DNA of 64,000 nucleotides from the NCBI GenBank assembly GCA_035690495.1, contig DASSKK010000074.1, positions 1-64,000 on the forward strand. The letters are read 5' to 3'. Position 1 is the stretch's first letter. Each line of letters begins with the position of its first letter. Source of the DNA: DASSKK01 sp035690495 (GTDB lineage Bacteria; Actinomycetota; Actinomycetes; Propionibacteriales; Nocardioidaceae). Of this stretch, positions 40,934 through 49,309 are shown one piece after another. The translations under genes were made by a program, and so were the position numbers. The notes under the pieces are model-generated. The model was given only the letters and a program-made list of their open reading frames with translations, was not told the origin of the DNA and did not search any database.

Positions 40934-42745
40934 ATGCACGCGCTGGTGCCGCTGCCGGTGATCGTCCCGCTGGCTGCGGCGGTGGTCATCGCGGGCTTCG
41001 GCAAGTTCGTGCACTCCCGGCTGGTCGACCTCGGCGCCATCCTGGTCGCCCTCGCCGACGCCGTGATCACCGTGATGCTGCTGCTCGCCAGCCTCGGACA
41101 CTCGCTCACCTACTGGTACGGCGGCTGGCAGCCGGTGCACGGCCTGACGATCGGGATCGCCTTCGTCGTCCAGCCGTTCGGTGCCGCGTTGGCGGTGCTC
41201 GCCTCGCTGGGCACGCTGGCCACGCTCATCTTCTCCTACCGCTACTTCGAGGAGGTCGGCGCGCTGTTCCACATGCTCGTCCTGGTCTTCCTCGGGGCGA
41301 TGTGCGGGTTCGCGATGACCGGCGACCTGTTCAACCTCTTCGTGTTCTTCGAGCTGATGAGCGTGACCGCGTTCGCGTTGACCGCCTACCGCAGCGACGA
41401 GGCCGCCCCGTTGCAGGGTGCCGTGAACTTCACCGTGGTGAACACCGTCGCCGCGATCCTGATCCTCTTCGGCATGGGTCTGCTCTACGGTCGCACAGAC
41501 GCGTTGAACATGGCCGCGATCGGGCGGCAGCTCGCGCACGTGGGCGCAGACCCGCTGCTGGTGATGGCCTTCGCGTTGATCACCTGCGGATACCTGGTCA
41601 AGGCCGCCGTCGTACCGTTCCACTTCTGGCTCGCCGACGCCTACGCTGCTGCCCCCGCCCCAGCCGCCGTACTGTTCGCGGCCGTGATGAGCGACCTCGG
41701 GCTCTACGCCGTCGCGGAGATCTACTGGACCATCTTCGACGGGCCGTTCGGCCAGCACGCGAACCTCATCCGCGGCGTGCTGCTTACGCTCGGCATGCTC
41801 ACCGCCATGTTGGGGGCGGTGATGTCGGTGCTCCAACGAAAGCTCAAACGACTGCTGGCGTTCGCCACCATCAGCCACATCGGCCTGTTCCTGCTCGGCA
41901 TCGGACTGCTGGACAACGTCGGGCTTGCCGGCGCGATCGTCTACCTGTGCGCGGACGGTTTGGTCAAGGGCGGGTTGTTCCTCGGCGCCGGCGTGCTGGC
42001 CTACCGGCTCGGCTCGGGTGACGAGTTCGACCTGCGCGGTCGCGGCAGCGGGCTGCCCGTCCTCGGGACGACGATGGCGCTGGGCGGGCTGGCACTGGCC
42101 ACGCTGCCTCCGTTCGGCACCTTCGTCGGCAAAGGCCTGATAGAGGACGCCGCCGCGGAGGCCGGCGCATGGTGGCTGCCGTGGACCCTGCTGTTCGCGG
42201 AGGTGCTCACCGGGGGCGCGGTACTGCGGGCCACCGGGCGAATCTTCCTGGGGCTGGGCGCCGCGGCCGACCCGGAGCTGTCCGAGCCGCAGGATGACGA
42301 GGACGAGGACGACGAGCCCGAGAACCCACCAGGCCGGAGCGCAACGTTGATGACCTTCCCGGTGGTGCTGCTGGTGGTCGGCGGCCTGTTGGTCGGCTTC
42401 ATCCCGCATGTGGCCGACCGTGCCGCCGACGCGGCCGTGCGTTTCGTCGCGCGGCCGACGCTGCTCGACCACACCGCGGCGCAGAGCCCGCATCTCAGCA
42501 CCGCCGCGTACCTCTTCGGCGCCGGCGCCTGCGCCGGGGCGCTGGCGTTCGCGTTCCTCAGCCTGACGCGCATCCGCCGAGTGTCCGCTGCGCGGGACCG
42601 GGGTGCCGAGTGGCTGCGGTTACCCGTCTCCGTGCTGCACGGGCTGCACTCCGGCCACGTCGGCGACTACGTCACCTGGCTGGTCGTCGGGGTCACCTCG
42701 GTCGGTGCGGCATGCCTGCTCGGCATGACGCACGTCGTGCCCTGA
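40934..42745 (+). CDS. mrpD: MrpD/NuoM-like proton-antiporter subunit
   Basis: A 603-residue polytopic subunit. FNLFVFFELMSVTAFALTAY contains the helix-5 Glu, KAAVVPFHFWLADAYAAAPAPA the helix-7/8 Lys and Pro motif, KRLLAFATISHIGLFLLGIG and LVKGGLFLGAG the next Lys. These are the ion-path residues of complex I-like antiporters. A long acidic loop (EPQDDEDEDDEPE) precedes the last helices. No separate MrpA-size subunit follows, so this is the only large antiporter subunit present. Confidence 0.9.
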   Translation: MHALVPLPVIVPLAAAVVIAGFGKFVHSRLVDLGAILVALADAVITVMLLLASLGHSLTYWYGGWQPVHGLTIGIAFVVQPFGAALAVLASLGTLATLIFSYRYFEEVGALFHMLVLVFLGAMCGFAMTGDLFNLFVFFELMSVTAFALTAYRSDEAAPLQGAVNFTVVNTVAAILILFGMGLLYGRTDALNMAAIGRQLAHVGADPLLVMAFALITCGYLVKAAVVPFHFWLADAYAAAPAPAAVLFAAVMSDLGLYAVAEIYWTIFDGPFGQHANLIRGVLLTLGMLTAMLGAVMSVLQRKLKRLLAFATISHIGLFLLGIGLLDNVGLAGAIVYLCADGLVKGGLFLGAGVLAYRLGSGDEFDLRGRGSGLPVLGTTMALGGLALATLPPFGTFVGKGLIEDAAAEAGAWWLPWTLLFAEVLTGGAVLRATGRIFLGLGAAADPELSEPQDDEDEDDEPENPPGRSATLMTFPVVLLVVGGLLVGFIPHVADRAADAAVRFVARPTLLDHTAAQSPHLSTAAYLFGAGACAGALAFAFLSLTRIRRVSAARDRGAEWLRLPVSVLHGLHSGHVGDYVTWLVVGVTSVGAACLLGMTHVVP

Positions 42746-42774
42746 TCCCGGGTCACGGCAGGTCTGGGTGGCTG

Positions 42775-43044
42775 CTACCGGCCCCTCGTTGAGTCGTCGG
42801 GGTCGTCGGGCCGATTCCTCGGCTCGCGGTGGACGGTTCCGGCCAGCGCGGAGAGCAGGCCGAGCGGCGGTCGCGGGGCGCCGCGGCTGAGCACGACCGC
42901 ATGGTGGCGGGCGTCCTGCGCGGTCGGATATTCGCGGCTGCCTCCCACCGGGCACCCGCGTCCGCAGCCCCACGACAGCGTGGTGCCCGAGGCCTCGAAG
43001 TACCAGCGGTGGCCTGCTAGCAGGCAGGCCAGCGGCCGGCTCAT
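42775..43044 (-). CDS. Small conserved hypothetical protein
   Basis: An 89-residue protein. The first half, MSRPLACLLAGHRWYFEASGTTLSWGCGRGC..GGSREYPTAQDARHHA, has a His and two Cys spaced as for a metal site and resembles small actinobacterial DUF1660-like proteins. The C-terminal half is Arg/Pro-rich. Function unknown. Confidence 0.6.
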   Translation of the reverse strand: MSRPLACLLAGHRWYFEASGTTLSWGCGRGCPVGGSREYPTAQDARHHAVVLSRGAPRPPLGLLSALAGTVHREPRNRPDDPDDSTRGR

Positions 43045-43069
43045 CTGGGAGCGTCCGGCCGGCAGGCCG

Positions 43070-43321
43070 TCATGGACGCTCGCGGCTGGCGGCCACGTAG
43101 CGGTCGTCGGGCATCCGCAGCACGACGCGATCGGAGATCGCCAGGCGCAGCGCCCGGTCGAAGCGCCCTTCCTCCCAGTACTTGGCGCCCACGAGGATGG
43201 ACAGACCGTCGAGCTCGAGGGGGCCCTCGCCTTCCAGGGCGCGCACGATCATGGCGATCTCGCGGCGGACGTCGCGGTCGCGGTGGCCCTCGGTGCTCGA
43301 CGGCGGTGGTGGTATCGGCAT
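43070..43321 (-). CDS. Small hypothetical protein coupled to an MFS gene
   Basis: An 83-residue protein with AGGAGA before its ATG, 26 bp after the MFS stop on the same strand. Sequence IAMIVRALEGEGPLELDGLSILVGAKYWEEGRFDRALRLA, then VVLRMPDDRYVA suggests a small winged-helix-like fold. Not recognised. Confidence 0.62.
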   Translation of the reverse strand: MPIPPPPSSTEGHRDRDVRREIAMIVRALEGEGPLELDGLSILVGAKYWEEGRFDRALRLAISDRVVLRMPDDRYVAASRERP

Positions 43322-43347
43322 CTGCAGTCTCCTCTCCTGGCGCGTCT

Positions 43348-44811
43348 TCAGGCGGCCTCGTCCTCGCTCGGGGTGTCCTCGGCGGTGAGCGGCTTCGCGA
43401 TGTTCTCCAACGTCTGCCGCTCGGCCTTGACGGCGAGGAAGGCCGCGACTATTCCGGCGGCGATCATCAACGCGGCGCCGAGGATGTAGCCGGTGTTCAG
43501 GTCGTAGCGGTTGCCGCTGGCCACCAGCTTGCTGAAGAGGAGGGGGCCGGTGATCCCGCCCACCGCGGTGCCGATGGCGTAGAAGAACCCGATGCACAGT
43601 GCCCGCGTCTCCATCGGAAAGACCTCGCTGACCGTCAGGTAGGCAGAGCTCGCCCCGGCGGAGGCGAAGAAGAAGATCACGCACCAGGCGGCGGTCTGGG
43701 TGGCCGCGTTCAGCACCCCAGCCACGAACAGCTGCCCGGTGATCAGCAGCAGCACGCCCGAGAGGATGTACGTGGAGGTGATCATCACCTTGCGTCCGAC
43801 GCTGTCGAAAAGCGGCCCGAGCAGCAAGGGTCCGAGGAAGTTGCCGATCGCGAACGGCACCAGATAGAGCGGTGCGACGTTGTTCGATACCCCGAAGAAC
43901 GTGGTGAGCACGATCACGTAGGAGAAGAAGATCGCGTTGTAGAGGAACGCCTGACCCACGAACAGCGAGAAGCCCAGGATCGATCGCTTGGGGTAGAGCG
44001 TGAACACGCTCTTGGCGATCAGCCCGAACCCGATGCTGCGGCGCTGCCTGATCGTGATGCTGTCGGCGGGCTCGGTGAGACTCCTGCCGGTCTCCTCCTC
44101 GACATCGCGCTCGATGCCGGAGACGATCTCGTCGGCCTTGTCCTGCTTGCCGTGGATGAAAAGCCACCGCGGGCTCTCCGGGACGTTGCGGCGCACCAGT
44201 AGCACCGAGAGTCCGAGGACCACGCCGAAGGCGAAGCAGATCCGCCAGCCGAAGAACGCCGGCAGGTAGGTCAGCGCGAAGTAGCCGCCGACGGCACCGG
44301 CGAGCGCCCCGATCCAGTAGGACCCGTTGATGGTCAGATCGACGCGGCCGCGGTACTTGGCCGGGATCAGCTCGTCGATCGCGGAGTTGATCGCGGAGTA
44401 CTCCCCGCCGATCCCGGCGCCGGTGAAGAAGCGCATGACGAAGAACCAGATCGGGTTCCAGGACAGCGCGGTGAGCCCGGTGGCCAGCAGATAGAGGCCG
44501 AGGGTGATCATGAACAGCTTCTTGCGTCCGAAGCGGTCGGTGGGCTGGCCGAAGAACAGCGCGCCGAGGCAGGCGCCGACCACGTAGATCGCCCCGGCCA
44601 GGATCACCTCGGAGCCGGTGAGGGCGACACCGCTCTTCCCGCTGGACAGGACGCCCGACACCGCGCCGACCACGGTGACCTCGAGCCCGTCCAGGATCCA
44701 CACCGTGCCCAGGCCGAACACCACCAGCCAGTGGAAGTGCGACCACGGCAACCGGTCCAGCCGGGCAGGCACCCTGGTGGTGATCCGGCCGAGCTCCACG
44801 CTCTCGCTCAT
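43348..44811 (-). CDS. MFS sugar-porter-like transporter
   Basis: A 487-residue 12-helix transporter. QPTDRFGRKKLFM and FDSVGRKVMI are the repeated RxGRR/K motifs, GAGIGGEYSAINSAIDELIPAKYRGR and VPESPRWLFIHGKQDKADEIV are sugar-porter features. I chose the ATG at 44811 because GGAGG lies 6 bases upstream; the frame is open 24 codons further. Likely uptake of a metabolite such as an acid or sugar. Confidence 0.9.
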   Translation of the reverse strand: MSESVELGRITTRVPARLDRLPWSHFHWLVVFGLGTVWILDGLEVTVVGAVSGVLSSGKSGVALTGSEVILAGAIYVVGACLGALFFGQPTDRFGRKKLFMITLGLYLLATGLTALSWNPIWFFVMRFFTGAGIGGEYSAINSAIDELIPAKYRGRVDLTINGSYWIGALAGAVGGYFALTYLPAFFGWRICFAFGVVLGLSVLLVRRNVPESPRWLFIHGKQDKADEIVSGIERDVEEETGRSLTEPADSITIRQRRSIGFGLIAKSVFTLYPKRSILGFSLFVGQAFLYNAIFFSYVIVLTTFFGVSNNVAPLYLVPFAIGNFLGPLLLGPLFDSVGRKVMITSTYILSGVLLLITGQLFVAGVLNAATQTAAWCVIFFFASAGASSAYLTVSEVFPMETRALCIGFFYAIGTAVGGITGPLLFSKLVASGNRYDLNTGYILGAALMIAAGIVAAFLAVKAERQTLENIAKPLTAEDTPSEDEAA

Positions 44812-44935
44812 CGCTTCCTCCGATCTCACACGCCTCGCCCGAGTGCGCACATCCTCGGAGTTCCCGGTTTCGACAAGGTTCATGCGGGCAGCGTGATCGT
44901 CGCCGGCCGGGCGTAACGGCGGTCGGGTCGGCCGG

Positions 44936-45349
44936 CTACTCCGGGCCGAGGTCGGAGATCTTCTCGATCAGCGCGGTGGTGGAGATCGCCGGGGTCCGCC
45001 GCAGGTACTTCACCTGGCAGATGTCCGACAGGTCGTCGAACCGGCCGGCCCAGTCGTCGCCCATCACCAGCACGTCGGCGTGCTGCTCGAGGATGTAGTC
45101 GCGCTTCTGCTCGAGGCTCTCCTCGAGGAACACCGCGTCGACGGGCTTCAACGCGGCCACGATCTCCATCCGCTCGCGCTCGGTGAACACAGGCGCCCGG
45201 CCCTTCTTGCGCTCGTTGAGCGCGTCGGCGGACACCCCGACCACCAGCCGGTCACCGAGGGCGGCGGCACGCTGGATCACCCGCAGGTGGCCGACGTGGA
45301 AGACGTCGAAGGTGCCGAACGTGATGACGGTCGTGGTCACGGCGGTCAT
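44936..45349 (-). CDS. TagD-like cytidylyltransferase
   Basis: A 137-residue nucleotidyltransferase. ITFGTFDVFHVGHLRVI holds the HxGH motif, then ALNERKKGRAPVFTERERMEIV, VMGDDWAGRFDDL and late RRTPAISTTALI (ISTT motif) define the glycerol-3-phosphate cytidylyltransferase family, which makes CDP-glycerol-type precursors. The ATG at 45349 is 37 bp from the divergent DUF445 start. Confidence 0.87.
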   Translation of the reverse strand: MTAVTTTVITFGTFDVFHVGHLRVIQRAAALGDRLVVGVSADALNERKKGRAPVFTERERMEIVAALKPVDAVFLEESLEQKRDYILEQHADVLVMGDDWAGRFDDLSDICQVKYLRRTPAISTTALIEKISDLGPE

Positions 45350-45386
45350 CCTGCCATGCGCGGATCCTCCGGTAGGTTCGACGCCG

Positions 45387-46700
45387 ATGACCATCCAGTC
45401 CGACCGGCCGGGACACGAAGCGCCGGGTCTGCCGACCGGGGCGCCGGGTCCGATCCTGGCCGGCGCTTCGCCGGAGCTCGACGCGGCGCGTCGTCGCGGG
45501 CTGCGGCGGATGCGCTCGCTGGCGGTCGCGCTGCTGGTGCTCGCCGCGGTGGTGTACGCCGTGACGCTCGGCCGGGGCGGGTTCCTCGGCTACGTGAACG
45601 CCGGTGCCGAGGCGTCGATGGTCGGCGCCGTCGCGGACTGGTTCGCGGTGACCGCGCTCTTCAAGCGCCCGCTGGGCCTGCCCATCCCGCATACCGCGCT
45701 GATCCCGCGCCGCAAGGACATGCTCGGGCGCAGCCTCGAGGAGTTCATCGGCGAGAACTTCCTGTCCGAGGAGATCGTCCGCGACCGGCTGCGCGTGGTC
45801 GAGCCTAGCCGGCGCCTCGGCGACTGGCTGCTCGCCGAGGGCAACGTCGGCAGAGCGGTCGACGAGGCGGCCGCCGTGCTCCGCATCGGGCTCAACCGGG
45901 TCCGTGACGAGGACATGGCGGTGCTGGTCGAGGAGGTGTTCGTGCCGCGGTTCCTGGAGGAGCCGATCAGCCCGGTCGCGGGCAGCCTGCTCGAGGAGAT
46001 GGTGCGCGACAAGGCGCACCACGGGCTGGTCGACCTCGCGCTCGACGAGGCCCACCGCTGGCTGTCGGAGCACGAGGACACGTTCACCGAGATGGTCGGC
46101 GAGCGGGCGCCCTGGTGGTCGCCACCGGCGCTGAACGAGAGAGTCACCCACCGGCTGCACTACGAGCTGGTGGCCTGGGTCCAGGAGATCCGCGACGACC
46201 CGTGGCACCACGCCCGCCACGCTCTCGACTCGATGCTCGCCCAGCTCGCCGACGACCTGCTGCACGACCCGCAGACCCAGCAGCGTGCCGAGCAGCTCAA
46301 GGCACGGGTGCTCAGCCACCCGCAGGTCTCGGCCACCGCCCTCTCGTTGTGGAAGGCCTTCCGGCGTGCGGTGGTCGAGTCGCTGGCCAACCCGGAGGGA
46401 CCGCTGCGTGCCCGGGCACGCGACGAGCTGCACGCCTTCGGCGTACGCCTGCGCGAGGAACCGGAGCTACGGGCCCGGCTGGACGCGTACGCCGCCGACC
46501 TCGTCTGGTTCGCGGTCTCCCGGTACGGTGACGAGCTCACCGCGGTGATCACGCACACGGTGGACAGGTGGGACGGCAAGCAGGCGGCGCGCAGGATCGA
46601 GCTGCACGTGGGCCGCGACCTGCAGTTCATTCGCATCAACGGCACCGTGGTCGGCGGCCTGGTCGGCGTGCTCATCCACGCCCTCTCTATGCTCCGCTGA
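45387..46700 (+). CDS. DUF445 membrane protein
   Basis: A 437-residue protein. An N-terminal helix (SLAVALLVLAAVVYAVTL) is followed by NAGAEASMVGAVADWFAVTALFKRPLGLPIPHTALIPRRKDMLGRSLEEFI, the DUF445 signature, a long helical body, and a C-terminal GTVVGGLVGVLIHAL helix. Proteins of this family (YheB/YjiN) are uncharacterised. Ends just before a strong inverted repeat. Confidence 0.88.
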   Translation: MTIQSDRPGHEAPGLPTGAPGPILAGASPELDAARRRGLRRMRSLAVALLVLAAVVYAVTLGRGGFLGYVNAGAEASMVGAVADWFAVTALFKRPLGLPIPHTALIPRRKDMLGRSLEEFIGENFLSEEIVRDRLRVVEPSRRLGDWLLAEGNVGRAVDEAAAVLRIGLNRVRDEDMAVLVEEVFVPRFLEEPISPVAGSLLEEMVRDKAHHGLVDLALDEAHRWLSEHEDTFTEMVGERAPWWSPPALNERVTHRLHYELVAWVQEIRDDPWHHARHALDSMLAQLADDLLHDPQTQQRAEQLKARVLSHPQVSATALSLWKAFRRAVVESLANPEGPLRARARDELHAFGVRLREEPELRARLDAYAADLVWFAVSRYGDELTAVITHTVDRWDGKQAARRIELHVGRDLQFIRINGTVVGGLVGVLIHALSMLR

Positions 46701-46701
46701 C

Positions 46702-46759
46702 CCCGATTCGTCCGCATTGTTGCGTCCTCTTCCCGCGGCGTGACCGCGGACGAATCGGG
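46702..46759. terminator. 14-bp perfect inverted repeat after DUF445
   Basis: CCCGATTCGTCCGC (46702-46715) pairs with GCGGACGAATCGGG (46746-46759) around a 30-nt spacer that holds a smaller CCGCGG hairpin. It may terminate DUF445 transcription, but it also lies in the leader of the S4 gene starting at 46775, so a regulatory role is possible. No T-tract. Confidence 0.55.
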
Positions 46760-46774
46760 TCTAGGGTACGTCGG

Positions 46775-46996
46775 GTGCGCGACGTACCGATCCGCGACGA
46801 GACCATCCGCCTCGGCCAGTTCCTCAAGCTCGCCGACCTCATCGACGCAGGCGGGGAGGCCAAGGCCCTGCTTGCGCAGGGGCTGGTCCGCGTCAACGAC
46901 GAGACGGAGACGCGCCGCGGCAGGCAGCTGGTCCCCGGCGACGTCGTCAGCCTCGGCGACCGGGCAGCCCGGGTCGGCGCGGGCGGACACGACTAG
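46775..46996 (+). CDS. S4-domain RNA-binding protein (YbcJ-like)
   Basis: A 73-residue protein consisting of one S4 domain: IRLGQFLKLADLIDAGGEAKALLAQGLVRVNDE..TRRGRQLVPGDVV. Small S4 proteins of this kind bind structured RNA, often ribosomal. GTG start shortly after the inverted repeat. Confidence 0.85.
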   Translation: MRDVPIRDETIRLGQFLKLADLIDAGGEAKALLAQGLVRVNDETETRRGRQLVPGDVVSLGDRAARVGAGGHD

Positions 46997-47004
46997 CGCT
47001 CAGG

Positions 47005-47442
47005 TCAGGTCTGCTGGGTGTGCACGTAGGAGTCGAGCTGGTCGCGCTCGAACTCCAGTTCGCTCATCCGGCTCTTCACCACGTCGCCGATGCTGACGAT
47101 CCCGGTGAGCTCACCGTCCGCGACCACCGGGATGTGCCGGAAGTGACCCTCCGTCATCACCCGGGCCAGCTCGTGCACGGGGTCGTCGCCACCGCAGGTC
47201 TCGACCTGCGCGGTCATGATCGAGCCGACCTCGGCATCGAGGAGGTTCTCGTCCTCGTGCAGACGGCGGACCACGTCGCGCTCGGAGACTATCCCGTCCA
47301 CCGACCGGCCGTTCATGCTGACGACCAGCGCCCCGACGTTGTGCTCGGCGAGCCGGGCGAGCAGCTCCCGCACCGTCGCGTCGGGCGCGATGGTGACGAC
47401 TCCCTGGCTCGCCTTGCCGGCCAGCACCTCGTTGATCCGCAT
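47005..47442 (-). CDS. Two-CBS-domain protein
   Basis: A 145-residue protein with two CBS domains: VTIAPDATVRELLARLAEHNVGALVV..GIVSERDVVRRL and IMTAQVETCGGDDPVHELARVMTEGHFRHIPVV.GIVSIGDVVKSR. Such proteins bind adenine nucleotides and tune partner proteins. ATG 47442 with GGGAGG upstream was preferred over a longer frame. Convergent with the S4 gene. Confidence 0.88.
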   Translation of the reverse strand: MRINEVLAGKASQGVVTIAPDATVRELLARLAEHNVGALVVSMNGRSVDGIVSERDVVRRLHEDENLLDAEVGSIMTAQVETCGGDDPVHELARVMTEGHFRHIPVVADGELTGIVSIGDVVKSRMSELEFERDQLDSYVHTQQT

Positions 47443-47516
47443 CGGACTACCTCCCGCAGTCGAAGTGGTTCGAGCAGTTCCCGAGCAGGCTAGCCACAAA
47501 CGCCAGCGGGGCATAG

Positions 47517-48386
47517 ATGGAAAGAGCCAACAGAACTGTAAGAAGTGTCATCGACGCGCCCGGCCTGCGACCATGGACCGTGCTCTGCGCAGCCCTGACC
47601 CGGCCCGGTCGTCCGCCTTGGACGGCCGGCGTGGCGATGATGGGGTGGCTGAGCGCAGTGCTCTGGCTGGACCGGGCCGGGGGAGGCCTGGGCGTCTGGC
47701 TCCAGCGCGGGCTGGGCGTGCTCACCTGGGTGGTGCTGCTGCTGGCGTTGAGCCGGGTCACAGCCACGGTGCGCGCGCAGACCGTCGTGGTCGTCGCATT
47801 CGCGACGCTCGTCGAGTTCGTGTTCAGCCCCACGCTGGGCGTCTACACCTACCGGTTCCACAACGTGCCGGCGTACGTCCCGCCCGGGCACGGGTTGGTG
47901 TACCTGTCGGCGCTGGCGCTGGGCGGTTCCCCGTTCGTGCGCCGCCACCTCAAGGCCTGTGTGATCGCGGTCGTCGTGGTCGGCGGCGGGTGGGCGTCGT
48001 ACGGTGTGCTCCTGGCCGGCCGCCCCGATGTCCTTGGTGCCTTCTGGTTCTGCTGCCTGGTGGCGTTCGTGCTGTGGGGGCCGTCGACGACCGTGTACGT
48101 CGGGGCGTTCGCGGCGGTCTCCTACCTGGAGCTGCTCGGCACCGGCCTGGGCACCTGGGTGTGGTCGACCCACGACCCGACGGGCGCGATCGCGATCGGC
48201 AACCCGCCGTCGGGTGCCGCAGGAGGGTACGGGTGGTTCGACCTGGCCGGGCTGCTCGCGGCGCCGGCGCTGCTGCGGGGTCTCGACGAGCTCGACCGCC
48301 GGATCGGGCCCGACCGCCTGAATGCGGCCCTGGTCAGGCTTCGTCGTCGGAGCCGGCAGCCGGAGCCGGTCGCCGACGGGCGCTGA
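47517..48386 (+). CDS. Polytopic membrane protein of unknown function
   Basis: A 289-residue protein with about eight helices and no family I can name. VEFVFSPTLGVYTYRFHNVPAYVPPGHGLVYLSALALG is a conserved-looking block with Tyr and His residues facing the membrane edge. The last 53 bp overlap the end of the convergent hisN gene. No good RBS; the start is uncertain. Confidence 0.7.
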   Translation: MERANRTVRSVIDAPGLRPWTVLCAALTRPGRPPWTAGVAMMGWLSAVLWLDRAGGGLGVWLQRGLGVLTWVVLLLALSRVTATVRAQTVVVVAFATLVEFVFSPTLGVYTYRFHNVPAYVPPGHGLVYLSALALGGSPFVRRHLKACVIAVVVVGGGWASYGVLLAGRPDVLGAFWFCCLVAFVLWGPSTTVYVGAFAAVSYLELLGTGLGTWVWSTHDPTGAIAIGNPPSGAAGGYGWFDLAGLLAAPALLRGLDELDRRIGPDRLNAALVRLRRRSRQPEPVADGR

Positions 48387-49230
48387 GGTCGTGCACCGAC
48401 CCCGACCGAGGAGCCGGGTCGTCGGGGTCGTTCGGGTCGGCGCCGACCGCGCCCAGGAAGCCGAGCACGTGGTCGTGCAGCCTGCCGTTGCTCGCCAGCG
48501 CGTTGCCGCCGAGCGGCCCCGGGCGGCCGTCGAGGGAGGTGAACATGCCGCCCGCCTCCCGCACGATCACGTCGAGCGCGGCCATGTCGTAGATGGCCAG
48601 ATCCGGTTCGGCGGCGACGTCGACGGCCCCCTCGGCGATGAGCATGTAGGACCAGAAGTCGCCGTACGCCCGGGTCCGCCAGCACCGCCGCGACAACGCG
48701 AGGAAGTCCTCGAGCCGGCCCGCCTCCTCCCAGCCGGACAATGAGGAGTAGGACAGCGACGCGTCGTCGAGCCGGGACACGTCGGAGACGTGGCAGGCTG
48801 ACGCGTTGAGCAACGAGCGGCCGGTCCATGCGCCGCCGTCCTTGGAGGCCCACCAGCGACGGTTCAGCAGGGGCGCGCTGACGCAGCCGACGACGACCTG
48901 CTCGTCGACCATCAGCGCGATCAGCGTTGCCCAGACCGGCACCCCGCGCACGAAGTTCTTGGTGCCGTCGATCGGGTCGACCACCCAGCGGCGCTGGCCG
49001 AAGCCCGTCGATCCCTGCTCCTCGCCGGTCACCGCGTCGCGCGGCCGGGCGCGGGAGAGGGTACGCCGGATGCCCTCCTCGACCGACTTGTCGGCGTCCG
49101 TGACCGGGGTCAGATCGGGCTTGGTGACCACGTGCAGGTCCTGCGACTTGAACCGGCTGGTGGTCAGCGAGTCCGCGTCGTCGGCGAGGACGTGGGCCAG
49201 CCGCAGGTCGTCGGTGAAGTTCGTGGGCAT
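48334..49230 (-). CDS. hisN: Histidinol-phosphatase, inositol-monophosphatase fold
   Basis: A 298-residue phosphatase for the penultimate step of histidine synthesis in actinobacteria. Metal site residues: VTGEEQG (Glu), WVVDPIDGTKNFVRG (DPIDGT), and DLAIYDMAALDVIVREAGG (late Asp). KPDLTPVTDADKSVE is the first acidic loop. The C-terminal ~40 residues are a Pro/Asp-rich extension that overlaps the convergent gene. Family relatives also dephosphorylate inositol phosphate. Confidence 0.88.
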   Translation of the reverse strand: MPTNFTDDLRLAHVLADDADSLTTSRFKSQDLHVVTKPDLTPVTDADKSVEEGIRRTLSRARPRDAVTGEEQGSTGFGQRRWVVDPIDGTKNFVRGVPVWATLIALMVDEQVVVGCVSAPLLNRRWWASKDGGAWTGRSLLNASACHVSDVSRLDDASLSYSSLSGWEEAGRLEDFLALSRRCWRTRAYGDFWSYMLIAEGAVDVAAEPDLAIYDMAALDVIVREAGGMFTSLDGRPGPLGGNALASNGRLHDHVLGFLGAVGADPNDPDDPAPRSGSVHDLSARRRPAPAAGSDDEA

Positions 49231-49309
49231 GCCCGACAGGCTATGCCCCGGCGTGCCGGTTCTCCGGGACCGTGCCGTTGGCGGCCGCGCGGGCAGGCTC
49301 AGACCGGCT

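Noticed and set aside
38516..42745. Mrp-like genes as part of complex I or a hydrogenase
   Set aside because: No NADH, hydrogenase or FeS subunits are adjacent; the MnhE/F/G and B motifs fit an antiporter-type complex better.
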